DNA of 64,000 nt from contig NZ_RAQM01000006.1 in NCBI RefSeq assembly GCF_003610735.1, positions 332,274 through 396,273 of the forward strand, read 5' to 3'. This DNA is from Tenacibaculum lutimaris. GTDB lineage: Bacteria > Bacteroidota > Bacteroidia > Flavobacteriales > Flavobacteriaceae. The notes under the pieces were generated by a model. It saw only the letters and a program-made list of their open reading frames with translations. It searched no databases and was not told the DNA's origin. A program made the translations under genes and the position numbers. Shown piece by piece: positions 1 through 9,403 of the stretch. How positions within the stretch are numbered: the stretch's first letter is position 1; each line of letters starts with the position of its first letter.

Positions 1-20
1 ACTAGGCTTGTGACGAAATG

Positions 21-818
21 TTATGTATTTGTGGCTAAGAGTAATTCTTTTTTTATTGAAGTTTGTAAAGCTCTTGATACTGGTACACATGAATTAAAAC
101 CAAGATCTATAAAAAGTTTTTTGTTTTCAGTTTTAAACTGTTTAAAATGTATTTGATTAATCAAAAATGAGCGATGTGTTTTTAATAAAAAAGGTAAAGA
201 TTTTTCAATTTCTGAAAGTGTTTTTCGTATCAATTTTTTTTGAAGAATACCATTTTCTACATAATTTACTTCAATGTAATTATCAGATGATTGAATAAAA
301 ATCAATTCTTTCGGGTTTATCGTTATCACCTCATATTTTCCATTTCCTTTAATTGTAATTTTATCTTCTAAAACAATTCTTTCCGAAAACTTTCCTAAAA
401 CATACCTAGAGATCAACAAAAAAGGTAAAATAATCGCCAATGCTGGGAGGTAAACCTTCTTAAAATAATCGTAATATTCGTAAGTATGCGGTTCATTATT
501 AACTATGAAATTTTTATAAAATAAAAAGTTTATCCAAAAACCAACAAAAATCATTACTAAGATAAAGATTAACTCATTTATATATACCCAACACTTTTGT
601 TTTGAAACATAAATACTTTGATATCCTAAAGAAATACAATAACAAAGTCCTTGAATAGCCCCATAAATTGGTAAAAAGGTCATTTTCTCTGTGAGTGTAA
701 ATCGATTAATATCAAAAGGTTCGGCAAAATATAAAAATAGAAATACCCATAAGCTAAGTGCAAATGAAATCCATAAATGGTCTTTAACATTTTTATCAAG
801 TGGATATTTTTTCTTCAT
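21..818 (-). CDS. LytTR-domain transcriptional regulator with membrane N-terminus
   Basis: The N-terminal half has about four hydrophobic segments (around residues 15-35, 45-65, 85-105 and 125-145). The C-terminal ~100 residues form a LytTR DNA-binding domain, recognisable by the run beginning FIQSSDNYIEV and the segment LKTHRSFLIN. There is no response-regulator receiver domain, so the protein is a membrane-anchored LytTR regulator and not a classical two-component partner. I chose the ATG at 818; the TTG just upstream only adds one residue. The gene is divergent from tex and no histidine kinase gene adjoins it. Its signal and target genes are unknown. Confidence 0.85.
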   Translation of the reverse strand: MKKKYPLDKNVKDHLWISFALSLWVFLFLYFAEPFDINRFTLTEKMTFLPIYGAIQGLCYCISLGYQSIYVSKQKCWVYINELIFILVMIFVGFWINFLFYKNFIVNNEPHTYEYYDYFKKVYLPALAIILPFLLISRYVLGKFSERIVLEDKITIKGNGKYEVITINPKELIFIQSSDNYIEVNYVENGILQKKLIRKTLSEIEKSLPFLLKTHRSFLINQIHFKQFKTENKKLFIDLGFNSCVPVSRALQTSIKKELLLATNT

Positions 819-892
819 CAAGAATTTAATTCGAGAGTCAAATCTAGCAAACTTAGCTTAAAAATCAAGTTATCAATCGATTCCTTTTTCGT

Positions 893-900
893 TATTTTTG
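893..900 (+). promoter_or_regulatory. Bacteroidota-type -7 box for tex
   Basis: TATTTTTG matches the TAnnTTTG -7 consensus of the Bacteroidota primary sigma factor. It lies 22 bases before the TTG start of tex. No convincing -33 TTTG was found. Confidence 0.5.
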
Positions 901-922
901 TCCTATAAATTAACTTATTCTT

Positions 923-3040
923 TTGATACATTTTATAACCTCTCGCACCCAAATCTCTCAAAAATCAATTCAAAACACTATTGAACTGTTAAATGAAGAT
1001 TGCACTATTCCTTTTATAGCTCGTTACCGAAAAGAAAAAACGGGAAATTTAGATGAAGTTGAAATCGGTCAAATTGTACAATTCAAAGAACACTTTGAAG
1101 CCTTAGAAAAAAGAAAGGCAGCAATTTTAAAAACCATTGAAGAACAAGATGCCTTGACCGATGAGTTGAAGGCTAAAATTGAAAAAACTGAAGATTTAAC
1201 TACTTTAGAAGACATCTATCTTCCCTATAAAAAGAAACGTAAAACCAAAGCGGAAACGGCTCGTAAAAACGGATTAGAACCGTTGGCAAAAATGATTATG
1301 AGCCAGCGAGTAAACGATTTAGAATTTACCGCTTCAAAATACCTTTCAAGCAAAGTAGAACATATTGATGATGCTTTAGAAGGTGCTCGTCATATTATTG
1401 CGGAATGGATTAATGAGCGAACTGATGTTCGAAATAATATTCGTTATCAATTGGAACGTTTTGCTACGATTGCCACTAAAGTTGTAAAAACTAAAAAAGA
1501 AGACGAAGCTGCACAAAAATTTAAAGATTACTTTGATTGGGAAGAAAACCTAAGTCGCATTCCTTCTCACCGACTATTAGCTATTTTACGTGCCGAAAAA
1601 GAGGGGTATATTCGTGTTAAGATTAGTATTGATGACGAACGAGCACTTCAAAAAATAGAAGACAGAATTATTCGTTCACATAACGAATGTGCTGAACAAA
1701 TTGAACTGGCTATTTCTGATGCATACAAACGTTTGTTATTCCCTGCACTATCAAACGAAGCTTTATCCATTGCCAAAGAAAAAGCAGATGAAAATGCCAT
1801 TAAAGTATTTGCTAAAAACCTACAACAATTATTATTAGGTTCTCCTTTGGGTGAGAAACGAATTTTAGCTATCGACCCTGGATTTAGAACAGGATGTAAA
1901 ATAGTTTGCTTAAATGCTCAAGGCGATTTATTACATAACGAAACTATTTTTCCACACGCGCCACAACATCAGTCGAAAGAAGCAATGAACAAACTTAGCT
2001 CGTTAGCAGATGCTTATAAAATAGAAGCAATTGCGATTGGTAACGGAACTGCTTCTAGAGAAACAGAGCAATTAGTGAAACGTGTGTATTTTAAAAACTC
2101 GGTAGAAGTATTTGTAGTAAGTGAAGCAGGAGCATCAATTTATTCTGCTTCAAAAATTGCACGAGATGAATTTCCTAATTATGATGTAACAGTTCGTGGT
2201 GCAGTTTCAATCGGACGTCGATTAGCTGATCCTTTAGCTGAATTGGTTAAAATTGAAGCTAAATCAATCGGCGTTGGGCAATATCAACACGATGTAGATC
2301 AAACACAACTAAAAAAATCGTTAGATACCGTAGTTGAACACTGTGTAAACAAAGTTGGTGTTAATGTTAATACAGCTAGTGCTTCTTTATTAAGTTATGT
2401 TTCAGGTATTGGTCCTAAACTAGCAGAAAACATCGTGAATTACCGAAATGAACATGGTGCTTTTACTAACAGAACCGCTATTAAAAAAGTGCCTCGCTTG
2501 GGAGGAAAAGCTTTTGAACAATCAGCTGGGTTTCTTAGAGTAAAAAATAGTGACAATCCTTTAGATGATTCAGCAGTACACCCTGAACGTTATACTTTAG
2601 TAAAACAAATAGCAAAAGATGTAGGTAAAAAAGTGGATGATTTAATTGGAAACTCTTCCGTGTTAAAACAAATTAAATTACAACAATACGTAACTGACTC
2701 TTACGGGCTACCTACTCTTCAAGACATTGTAAAAGAATTGGAAAAACCAGGATTAGACCCTCGTGAAAAAGCCAAAGCCTTTAGTTTTAATGAACATATT
2801 AAAACGATTGATGATGTAAAAGAAGGTATGATACTTCCAGGCATTGTAAACAACATCACCAATTTTGGTTGTTTTGTTGATATTGGAATTAAAGAAAGTG
2901 GTTTAGTACATGTTTCTAATCTATCTGATACTTTTGTTAAAGATGTAAATGAGCATGTAAGCTTGCATCAACATGTACAAGTTAAAGTATTGGAAGTTGA
3001 TACTTCAAGGAAACGTATTCAATTAAGCATGGATTTTTAA
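923..3040 (+). CDS. tex: Tex-family RNA-binding transcription accessory protein
   Basis: At 705 aa this has the usual Tex length and order: a helical N-terminal region with the sequence CTIPFIARYRKEKTGNLDE, a YqgF/RNase H-like fold beginning at ILAIDPGFRTG (about residue 315), helix-hairpin-helix motifs (VSGIGPKLAENIVNYR, about residue 495) and a C-terminal S1 RNA-binding domain (about residues 632-705). Tex proteins bind RNA and act on transcription complexes. The only start that fits is TTG at 923, because an in-frame TAA lies at 911-913 and no ATG or GTG is available before the conserved N-terminus. It is transcribed alone and ends in a bidirectional terminator shared with ssb. Confidence 0.93.
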   Translation: MIHFITSRTQISQKSIQNTIELLNEDCTIPFIARYRKEKTGNLDEVEIGQIVQFKEHFEALEKRKAAILKTIEEQDALTDELKAKIEKTEDLTTLEDIYLPYKKKRKTKAETARKNGLEPLAKMIMSQRVNDLEFTASKYLSSKVEHIDDALEGARHIIAEWINERTDVRNNIRYQLERFATIATKVVKTKKEDEAAQKFKDYFDWEENLSRIPSHRLLAILRAEKEGYIRVKISIDDERALQKIEDRIIRSHNECAEQIELAISDAYKRLLFPALSNEALSIAKEKADENAIKVFAKNLQQLLLGSPLGEKRILAIDPGFRTGCKIVCLNAQGDLLHNETIFPHAPQHQSKEAMNKLSSLADAYKIEAIAIGNGTASRETEQLVKRVYFKNSVEVFVVSEAGASIYSASKIARDEFPNYDVTVRGAVSIGRRLADPLAELVKIEAKSIGVGQYQHDVDQTQLKKSLDTVVEHCVNKVGVNVNTASASLLSYVSGIGPKLAENIVNYRNEHGAFTNRTAIKKVPRLGGKAFEQSAGFLRVKNSDNPLDDSAVHPERYTLVKQIAKDVGKKVDDLIGNSSVLKQIKLQQYVTDSYGLPTLQDIVKELEKPGLDPREKAKAFSFNEHIKTIDDVKEGMILPGIVNNITNFGCFVDIGIKESGLVHVSNLSDTFVKDVNEHVSLHQHVQVKVLEVDTSRKRIQLSMDF

Positions 3041-3044
3041 TATA

Positions 3045-3071
3045 AAAAGAGCGGTTAAAAACCGCTCTTTT
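3045..3071. terminator. Bidirectional terminator between tex and ssb
   Basis: GAGCGGTT (3049-3056) pairs with AACCGCTC (3060-3067) over a 3-base loop, flanked by AAAA and TTTT. It lies between convergent genes and can serve both. Confidence 0.85.
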
Positions 3072-3102
3072 ACTTTTTCTTTCATTATAGTAGTTTTCCC
3101 AC

Positions 3103-3438
3103 TTATTTATTTCCTAACATTAATAATTCATTACAAACTACTTCAGTTACATAGCGTTTATTACCTTCTTTATCTTCAAAAGAACGTGAAGTAAGCTTGC
3201 CTTCAATCATTACTTCTTTACCCTTTTCTAAGTACTTCTCAATAATTTCTGCAGTTTTATTCCAAGCAACCACATTGTGCCATTGCGTATCCGTTACTTT
3301 TTCTCCTTGCGAATTCTTGTAAGTTTCATTAGTTGCAATAGCAAATTTTGCTAGTTTCTTGCCACTTTCTAAAGTGATAACTTCTGGGGTATTTCCTAAA
3401 TTTCCAATTAACTGTACTCTGTTTTTTAGTGCGTTCAT
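3103..3438 (-). CDS. ssb: Single-stranded DNA-binding protein, short form without acidic tail
   Basis: This is an OB-fold SSB: it begins MNALKNRVQLIGNLG and contains TQWHNVVAWNKTAEI and YLEKGKEVMIEGKL, all typical of the family. At 111 aa it stops directly after the OB fold (NELLMLGNK). It has neither the Gly/Gln-rich linker nor the acidic C-terminal tip (DDDIPF-like) that recruits partner proteins in the main replicative SSB. It is therefore probably an accessory paralogue, with a full-length SSB expected elsewhere in the genome. It is a single-gene unit. Confidence 0.9.
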   Translation of the reverse strand: MNALKNRVQLIGNLGNTPEVITLESGKKLAKFAIATNETYKNSQGEKVTDTQWHNVVAWNKTAEIIEKYLEKGKEVMIEGKLTSRSFEDKEGNKRYVTEVVCNELLMLGNK

Positions 3439-3609
3439 AATATTTATTTTTAATGTTAAACAGTTAAGACTCTGTCATTCAAACTAATTGACACTGCAAA
3501 GATGAAACACCTTGCAAATTAAAAGTGGTTAGTAATCGTTTATTTTCGTTTGTAATTGAATGTAATCGTTTAAATATTTTTAATATATTTGAAATCAAAT
3601 AGTTAGAGT

Positions 3610-4152
3610 ATGAAATTTTATTTAGAAACAGAACGTTTAATTTTAAGAGAGTTTAGAGAAAGTGAAACTGAGGGAATTTTTAAGTTAGACTCAAATCCTG
3701 AAGTACATAAATATTTAGGAAAGAATCCCATTACAACCTACAAGCAAGCTGAAGATATCATCACATTTTTTAAAGAACAATATAAAGAAAAAGGCATTGG
3801 TAGGTTTGCTGCTTTTGAAAAATCTTCTGGAGAATTTATTGGATGGTCAGGATTAAAACTCAATACAGGGGAAAAAGAAGAATTAAATGGATTTACTGAT
3901 TTTATAGACATCGGTTATCGTTTTATTCCTCGTTATTGGGGTAAAGGGTATGCTTCAGAATCTGCTTTTACTTGTTTAGACTTCGGCTTTAAAGAAATGA
4001 ATTATGATGTTATTTATGGTGCTGCTGATGTAGAAAATATCGGCTCTAACAAAATTCTACAAAAAATAGGTCTACAATTTGTAAATGAATTTGGCTTTAA
4101 GGGAGTAAATGTTAACTGGTACGAACTTAAAAAATCAGACTATGGAAAATAA
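3610..4152 (+). CDS. GNAT-family N-acetyltransferase (RimJ/RimL type)
   Basis: The 180-aa protein opens with ETERLILREFRESE, the standard beginning of RimJ/RimL-like GNATs. It has the acetyl-CoA-binding motif RYWGKGYASES (about residues 112-122) and the late motif DVENIGSNKILQKIGLQ. These enzymes move an acetyl group from acetyl-CoA to an amine on a protein terminus or small molecule; the acceptor here cannot be read from sequence. Its 3' end overlaps the next gene by 11 bases, which suggests translational coupling. Confidence 0.88.
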   Translation: MKFYLETERLILREFRESETEGIFKLDSNPEVHKYLGKNPITTYKQAEDIITFFKEQYKEKGIGRFAAFEKSSGEFIGWSGLKLNTGEKEELNGFTDFIDIGYRFIPRYWGKGYASESAFTCLDFGFKEMNYDVIYGAADVENIGSNKILQKIGLQFVNEFGFKGVNVNWYELKKSDYGK

Positions 4153-4492
4153 ACAATGTTTAGAGTGTGGAGAAAAGGTTATCGGACGAATTGATAAAAA
4201 ATTCTGTTCCGATTACTGTCGCAATGCATACAATAACAAAGTAAACAAGAATAGTAAGAATCTTATTAGAAACACTAATAATCGCTTACGAAAAAACTAT
4301 AAAATTCTTTCCGAACTGAACGTTACCGGTAAAACAAAAGTAACGCGTCGTAAACTATTTGATAGAGGTTTTGACTTTAAATTCATCACATCCCTCTATA
4401 CCACAAAAACAGGAAACACCTATTTTTATGTATACGACCAAGGATATTTAGAGTTGGAGAATGAATTCTATCTATTAGTTAAACAGGAGTAA
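4142..4492 (+). CDS. Small zinc-ribbon protein of unknown function
   Basis: The 116-aa product starts MENKQCLECGEKVIGRIDKKFCSDYC (residue run quoted in parts: CLECGEKV and FCSDYCRNAYNN), giving a CxxC...CxxxC zinc-binding pattern. A basic Lys/Asn/Arg-rich stretch follows, then a short globular tail. I chose the ATG at 4142; an upstream start would read deep into the acetyltransferase gene. Similar small zinc-ribbon proteins are common in Bacteroidota and have no assigned role. The 11-base overlap with the GNAT gene suggests an operon. Confidence 0.75.
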   Translation: MENKQCLECGEKVIGRIDKKFCSDYCRNAYNNKVNKNSKNLIRNTNNRLRKNYKILSELNVTGKTKVTRRKLFDRGFDFKFITSLYTTKTGNTYFYVYDQGYLELENEFYLLVKQE

Positions 4493-4957
4493 TTACTTCC
4501 ATGTATTTCCTTTGAGTTTCATGGCGGCAATTAATACATCCTTTTGACTAATCTGCCCAACTAGTTTTCCATTTTCAACAATAGGGAAACGCCTTCTACG
4601 AGATTCTAAAAACTTATTGGCAGCATCTAATATGTTTGTATTACCATCAATCGTTTCAACCTCTTTCACCATGGCTCTTCCAACGGTACTATTTTCTATC
4701 GGTAAATTATAATACCTACTATCTGAAATTTGTTTAATACAATCTCCTTCTGAAATAATACCTACAAGTTCATTATTATCATTTATAACTGGACCTCCTG
4801 ATATTTTGTGATTAATTAAAATATTAATAGCCTCTTCAATAGATTGATCTTCCTTAAACGTAATAAGCTTCTTTGTCATGTAATCTGACACTAAAATTGG
4901 CTCCTCCTCTTTTTCTGGTGGATTATTTCGTTTACCTTGAAAATTGATAATTCCCAT
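4493..4957 (-). CDS. CBS-domain pair protein
   Basis: The 154-aa protein has two CBS motifs in tandem: VSDYMTKKLITFKEDQSI (from about residue 23) and VGRAMVKEVETIDGNTNI (from about residue 89). Each is followed by a regulatory strand such as GPVINDNNELVGIISEGD or FPIVENGKLVGQISQKD. CBS pairs bind adenine nucleotides and usually regulate another protein. There is no attached catalytic domain. It ends one base from the stop of the convergent zinc-ribbon gene and is otherwise alone. Confidence 0.9.
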   Translation of the reverse strand: MGIINFQGKRNNPPEKEEEPILVSDYMTKKLITFKEDQSIEEAINILINHKISGGPVINDNNELVGIISEGDCIKQISDSRYYNLPIENSTVGRAMVKEVETIDGNTNILDAANKFLESRRRRFPIVENGKLVGQISQKDVLIAAMKLKGNTWK

Positions 4958-5062
4958 AATAATTAGTTTTAGGATAGACTTAAATATACTGATTTTTAAC
5001 TAATTAAAAACAAGTGTGTTAAAAAATAAATTACCTATTTTTATAAGGGATAAAATTAAACT

Positions 5063-7363
5063 ATGAAAACATCAAGAAATTACCTAGCTGTAATCATTAT
5101 CATTTTAACAGTTTATTGGAGCTTTAACGATATGATACCTAGTGTTTCATCTACTAAAAAAGAAGTGAAAGCTGTTGACTTTTCTATAGACAATGCACTA
5201 TATCATCTAAAACAAATTTCACAAAAACCACATCATACTGGTACAAAAGAACACAAAATTGTACAAGAATATCTTGTTCAAGAATTAAAAAAACTAGGGT
5301 TAAAACCTGAAATTCAATATCAAACAGCTATCAATAAAAAATGGAGAGCTGCTACAACCACAGAAAATATTCTTGCTAGGATTAAGGGAAGCGATAGTAG
5401 CAAAGCTTTATTGCTATTATCACATTACGACTCAAATCCACACTCTTCTTTGGGAGCTAGTGACGCGGGCTCTGGCGTAGTAACTATTTTAGAAGGTGTT
5501 AGAGCTTACTTAGCAGCAAATAAAACCCCTAAAAACGATGTTATCATACTTTTTTCTGATGCAGAAGAATTAGGTTTATTAGGAGCTCAAGCGTTTGTTG
5601 AAAATCATCATTGGGCAAAAGATGTTGGTTTAGTTTTAAACTTTGAAGCACGTGGTAGCGGCGGATCTAGTTATATGTTGATGGAAACTAACGGAAAAAA
5701 CAAAACGTTACTTTCTGAATTTCTGAAAGCAAACCCAAATTACCCTGCAGCAAACTCACTAATGTATGGAGTATATAAAAAACTTCCTAACGATACCGAT
5801 TTAACAATTTTTAGAGAAAAAGGAAATATTAATGGGTTTAATTTCGCTTTTATTGATGATCATTTTGACTATCATACCGAACAAGATTCTTACGAACGAT
5901 TAAATAGAGAAACCTTACTTCATCAAGCTGATTACTTAACTAGTACATTAAACTATTTTGCAGATGCTGACTTAACTAATTTAAACAGTGACACCGACTA
6001 TATTTATGTTAACTTTCCTTTTACCAAACTTTTAACCTATCCTTTCTCTTGGGTTTTACCCATGTTAATTATTGCTTTAGTTATTTTTATTGCATTGGTT
6101 TTTGTAGGGGTTTCAAGAAAAAAAATAACTACTGTCGGAATGTTAAAAGGATTTATCCCTTATATAATTTCATTGGTAGTTTGCATAGGGGTATCGTATG
6201 GTTTATGGCAATTGCTATTAATTATTCATCCACAATATACCGATATATTACACGGATTTACCTATAACGGACATCAATACATCATTGCTTTTGTATTTTT
6301 AAACCTTTGGTTAATTTTTAAAACATACTCATTCTTTAAAGAACACAAAACAACAGACTTATTAATTGCTCCTATTACCTTTGGATTAATTGTAAATTAC
6401 CTCATATATATAAATCTTCCAGGTGCTGGTTTTTTAATTATTCCAGTATATGCTTCATTATTTATTTTAGCAATTCTACTTTTAATGAACATTAAAAAGG
6501 AATCTAAAGGTACTTTGTTTGCAATTCTATCGATTCCTACTATTTATATGGTTGCTCCAATGGTACAACTATTCCCTGTTGCTTTAGGTTTAAAAATGTT
6601 ATTGATTTCAGCGGTACTTTTAGTACTTCTTTTCGGATTTATGCTTCCTGTTTTTCAACAAGAAAAACTAAAAAATGGATGGCAGTCTCTTACAGGTTTT
6701 GTAGCGTTATTATTTTTTGTTTTGGCTACTTTTAATAGTGGGTTTTCAATAGAAAAGAAAAAACCTAACAGCTTAGTTTTTATTCAAGATTCTGACACTA
6801 ACACATCCTATTGGGCTAGTCATAATAAAACCCTAGACGGATATACTAAACAATTTTTTAACGAAGATTCTCCTCAGGGAGGACAAAACTTAATTGCTGG
6901 AAATAGCAAGTACAATACTTCTTTCAATTATTATAAAAAAACAGACAATAAAGACATTGCTATTTCTAATATAAATATTAATAAAGACACTATTATTAGC
7001 GGGAAGAGAAATATCTCTTTTAGTATAGTTCCAACACGTACTATTGATAGATATGAATTGTTTACAGCTTCTAAGATAACCTTAACCAACCTTACTATTA
7101 ACGGTACTTTATATAATTCTGGAAAAGCTTTTACTGCTGATAAAGGTACCTTACTTATCTACCAAATGGCAAATACTGATAAAGACTTGACTATTTCTTT
7201 TTCTATTGATAAAAACGTACAACCAGGTATTACATTAAATGAAATATCTAACGATTTACTATCGCATCCTAAGTTTACTATCAAACCAAGAAGTGAAGTA
7301 ATGATGCCAATGCCTTTTGTAGTTAACGATGCTATTATTTGTAGTAGAAAAATAAAACTCTAA
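5063..7363 (+). CDS. M28-family membrane metallopeptidase
   Basis: An N-terminal membrane anchor is followed by an M28 aminopeptidase domain (about residues 45-300). The zinc-site motifs are visible: LLSHYDSNPHSSLGASDAGSG (His and bridging Asp, given in part), SDAEELGLLGAQAF (catalytic Glu-Glu), NFEARGSGG and HTEQDSYERL (late His). From about residue 325 there are about eight transmembrane segments, then a C-terminal periplasmic domain of about 190 residues. This is the layout of the large Fxna/ER-aminopeptidase-like M28 proteins. The substrate is unknown. It is a single gene with a terminator directly after it. Confidence 0.9.
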   Translation: MKTSRNYLAVIIIILTVYWSFNDMIPSVSSTKKEVKAVDFSIDNALYHLKQISQKPHHTGTKEHKIVQEYLVQELKKLGLKPEIQYQTAINKKWRAATTTENILARIKGSDSSKALLLLSHYDSNPHSSLGASDAGSGVVTILEGVRAYLAANKTPKNDVIILFSDAEELGLLGAQAFVENHHWAKDVGLVLNFEARGSGGSSYMLMETNGKNKTLLSEFLKANPNYPAANSLMYGVYKKLPNDTDLTIFREKGNINGFNFAFIDDHFDYHTEQDSYERLNRETLLHQADYLTSTLNYFADADLTNLNSDTDYIYVNFPFTKLLTYPFSWVLPMLIIALVIFIALVFVGVSRKKITTVGMLKGFIPYIISLVVCIGVSYGLWQLLLIIHPQYTDILHGFTYNGHQYIIAFVFLNLWLIFKTYSFFKEHKTTDLLIAPITFGLIVNYLIYINLPGAGFLIIPVYASLFILAILLLMNIKKESKGTLFAILSIPTIYMVAPMVQLFPVALGLKMLLISAVLLVLLFGFMLPVFQQEKLKNGWQSLTGFVALLFFVLATFNSGFSIEKKKPNSLVFIQDSDTNTSYWASHNKTLDGYTKQFFNEDSPQGGQNLIAGNSKYNTSFNYYKKTDNKDIAISNININKDTIISGKRNISFSIVPTRTIDRYELFTASKITLTNLTINGTLYNSGKAFTADKGTLLIYQMANTDKDLTISFSIDKNVQPGITLNEISNDLLSHPKFTIKPRSEVMMPMPFVVNDAIICSRKIKL

Positions 7364-7370
7364 ATAAAAA

Positions 7371-7397
7371 AGCTCAACTTTAAAAGTTGAGCTTTTT
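7371..7397. terminator. Bidirectional terminator between the M28 peptidase gene and pyk
   Basis: AGCTCAACTT (7371-7380) and AAGTTGAGCT (7384-7393) form a perfect 10-bp stem with a 3-base loop. It is followed by T-rich and preceded by A-rich sequence, so it can serve both convergent genes. Confidence 0.88.
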
Positions 7398-7417
7398 TAT
7401 TATTTATATAGCTATTT

Positions 7418-8845
7418 CTAATCAATATGTGAAACACGTAAAGTGTTTACCATTCCTTTTGCTTCAACAGGCATTGAAGATAGGTTAATTATAAAATCTC
7501 CCGATTTTACAAAACCTTTCTCTTTAGCTATTTCGTTAATATCTTCAATAGTATCGTCGGTACTTAAATCTCTGTCATAAAAATAAGCTCTAACTCCCCA
7601 TAACAAATTCAACTTTCCTAAAATTCTCTTTTCAGATGAAAATGCTAATACATGTGATTTTGGTCTCCAAGCAGAAATTTGAAAAGCTGTATATCCACTA
7701 TTAGTTAAGGTTGAGATAGCAGCTGCATTAATATCATCTGCCATTAATGCTGCATGGTGACAAACTGATTTAGTAATAAATCTTTTTGTACGAATATGTG
7801 GCGGTTCTTGCGGAACTTCAATTAAGTCTGAAAATTCAACACTACCAATAATTTCAGTCATTTTTTGAATAACTCTAACTGGATGTTTACCAACCGACGT
7901 TTCCCCTGAAAGCATAACTGCGTCAGCCCCATCCATAATAGAGTTGGCCACATCATTTACTTCTGCTCTAGTTGGTACCGAATTTTCAATCATGGTCTCC
8001 ATCATTTGCGTTGCAATGATTACAGGAATTCTCGCTTGTTTAGCTCTACGAACCAACATTTTTTGTATTAAAGGTACATCTTGCATTGGTACTTCAACTC
8101 CTAAATCACCACGAGCTACCATTAAACCGTCACAGTATGGAATTAAAGCATCAATATTTTCAACCGCTTCTGGTTTTTCAATCTTAGCAATTACTGGAAC
8201 TCTATAACGTGACTTCTGTTTAATCAAATCACGAAGAATACGTAAATCTTCTGGCGTTCTTACAAAAGAAAGCGCAATCCAATCTACCTCTTGCTCTAAA
8301 GCAAAAACAACATCTTTCTTATCTTTTTCGGTTAAAGCAGGTAATGATATTTTAGTATTAGGTAAGTTTACTCCTTTTTTCGATTTTAAAGGACCACCTA
8401 CAACAACTTTAGTTACAACTTCTTTCTCTTTGTCTGTTGCAACTACTTCAAATAATAGCTTACCATCATCAACTAAGATCTTTTCTCCAACTTTTACATC
8501 TTTAGGAAAATGTTGATAGGTCATAAAAGCCTTTTCTTGGGTTCCTTCACATTTCTCTGTAGTAAAAATAAAGGTATCTCCTGCCTTTAACTCCACTCCT
8601 TCTTCCATTACCCCTACTCTTAACTTAGGACCCTGCAAATCGGCTAGAATTGCTACATTATACCCTCTTTCTTCATTTATTTCACGTATTTGACGAATAC
8701 GTTCTTTTACTACATCATAATCAGCGTGTGAAAAATTAATTCTAAAAACATTAACACCTGCAGCAGCCATATCTGCTAAAACTTCTTTAGTACTGGTTGC
8801 TGGACCTAATGTTGCTACAATTTTTGTTTTCTTGTTATGTGGCAT
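7418..8845 (-). CDS. pyk: Pyruvate kinase
   Basis: Final step of glycolysis: phosphoenolpyruvate + ADP to pyruvate + ATP. The 475-aa protein starts KKTKIVATLGPATS, has the active-site signature VPVIAKIEKPEAVEN (with the catalytic Lys) and MVARGDLGVEVP, then TRAEVNDVANSIMDGADAVMLSGE (quoted in part). The B domain is at about residues 70-160 and the C-terminal regulatory domain is present. It is the last gene of the acpP-fabF-rnc operon, 4 bases after the IPExxxVDY gene. Confidence 0.97.
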   Translation of the reverse strand: MPHNKKTKIVATLGPATSTKEVLADMAAAGVNVFRINFSHADYDVVKERIRQIREINEERGYNVAILADLQGPKLRVGVMEEGVELKAGDTFIFTTEKCEGTQEKAFMTYQHFPKDVKVGEKILVDDGKLLFEVVATDKEKEVVTKVVVGGPLKSKKGVNLPNTKISLPALTEKDKKDVVFALEQEVDWIALSFVRTPEDLRILRDLIKQKSRYRVPVIAKIEKPEAVENIDALIPYCDGLMVARGDLGVEVPMQDVPLIQKMLVRRAKQARIPVIIATQMMETMIENSVPTRAEVNDVANSIMDGADAVMLSGETSVGKHPVRVIQKMTEIIGSVEFSDLIEVPQEPPHIRTKRFITKSVCHHAALMADDINAAAISTLTNSGYTAFQISAWRPKSHVLAFSSEKRILGKLNLLWGVRAYFYDRDLSTDDTIEDINEIAKEKGFVKSGDFIINLSSMPVEAKGMVNTLRVSHID

Positions 8846-8849
8846 ATTA

Positions 8850-9320
8850 TTAAAAAATTAAAAAGTCTTTCGACTTTAATGAGTTTACCTCTATTTCGTA
8901 AGAGGTTATTATTTGTTGAATTTGATTGATTTTTTCTATTAACTTCACGATAAAATCGTAATCAAATCCTCCTTCTATCTTTAAGAAAAAATCAACTTTT
9001 TTCTTTTCTGGAATCAAAAAACTGGTTGAATCACTTTGACCAAAAAGACTTATTGATTCTGTTTCAAGAGTATATTTAAATACATTGGATATTAAAAACC
9101 AATCTTGATCTAATTTTGTATTTGTATACTCGTATACGATGTATGAAGATTCTATATTCTTTTGAAAAAAATCTAAATCGTAATTTGCTCTACGAAAGTT
9201 AACTTGTAAGTGTTTATTTAACAAATACGCTAACCTATAGTCATTCAAAGTAGTATGGATGCCTATTAACGTGTAATCGTCGTTAGAAAAATCATTAATA
9301 TTAACCTCATAAATTGGCAT
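8850..9320 (-). CDS. IPExxxVDY-family protein
   Basis: The 156-aa protein contains FLIPEKKKVDFFLKIEG, the motif that names this Bacteroidota-restricted family (here VDF in place of VDY). The rest is predicted soluble alpha/beta. Function is unknown. Its position between rnc and pyk is, to my knowledge, the usual one in Flavobacteriia, which suggests a conserved but undescribed link to that operon. ATG at 9320. Confidence 0.85.
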   Translation of the reverse strand: MPIYEVNINDFSNDDYTLIGIHTTLNDYRLAYLLNKHLQVNFRRANYDLDFFQKNIESSYIVYEYTNTKLDQDWFLISNVFKYTLETESISLFGQSDSTSFLIPEKKKVDFFLKIEGGFDYDFIVKLIEKINQIQQIITSYEIEVNSLKSKDFLIF

Positions 9321-9403
9321 AAAACAACTATTTGCTTTTTGCTAAATTAATGAATGTATCTATAATAGTGTGTAAATTTTTCGAAAACGTTTTCTCGAAA
9401 ATG

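Noticed and set aside
6049..6267. Frame of 72 codons within the M28 peptidase gene
   Set aside because: It is a plus-strand shadow of the membrane segments of that gene, with no start signal of its own.
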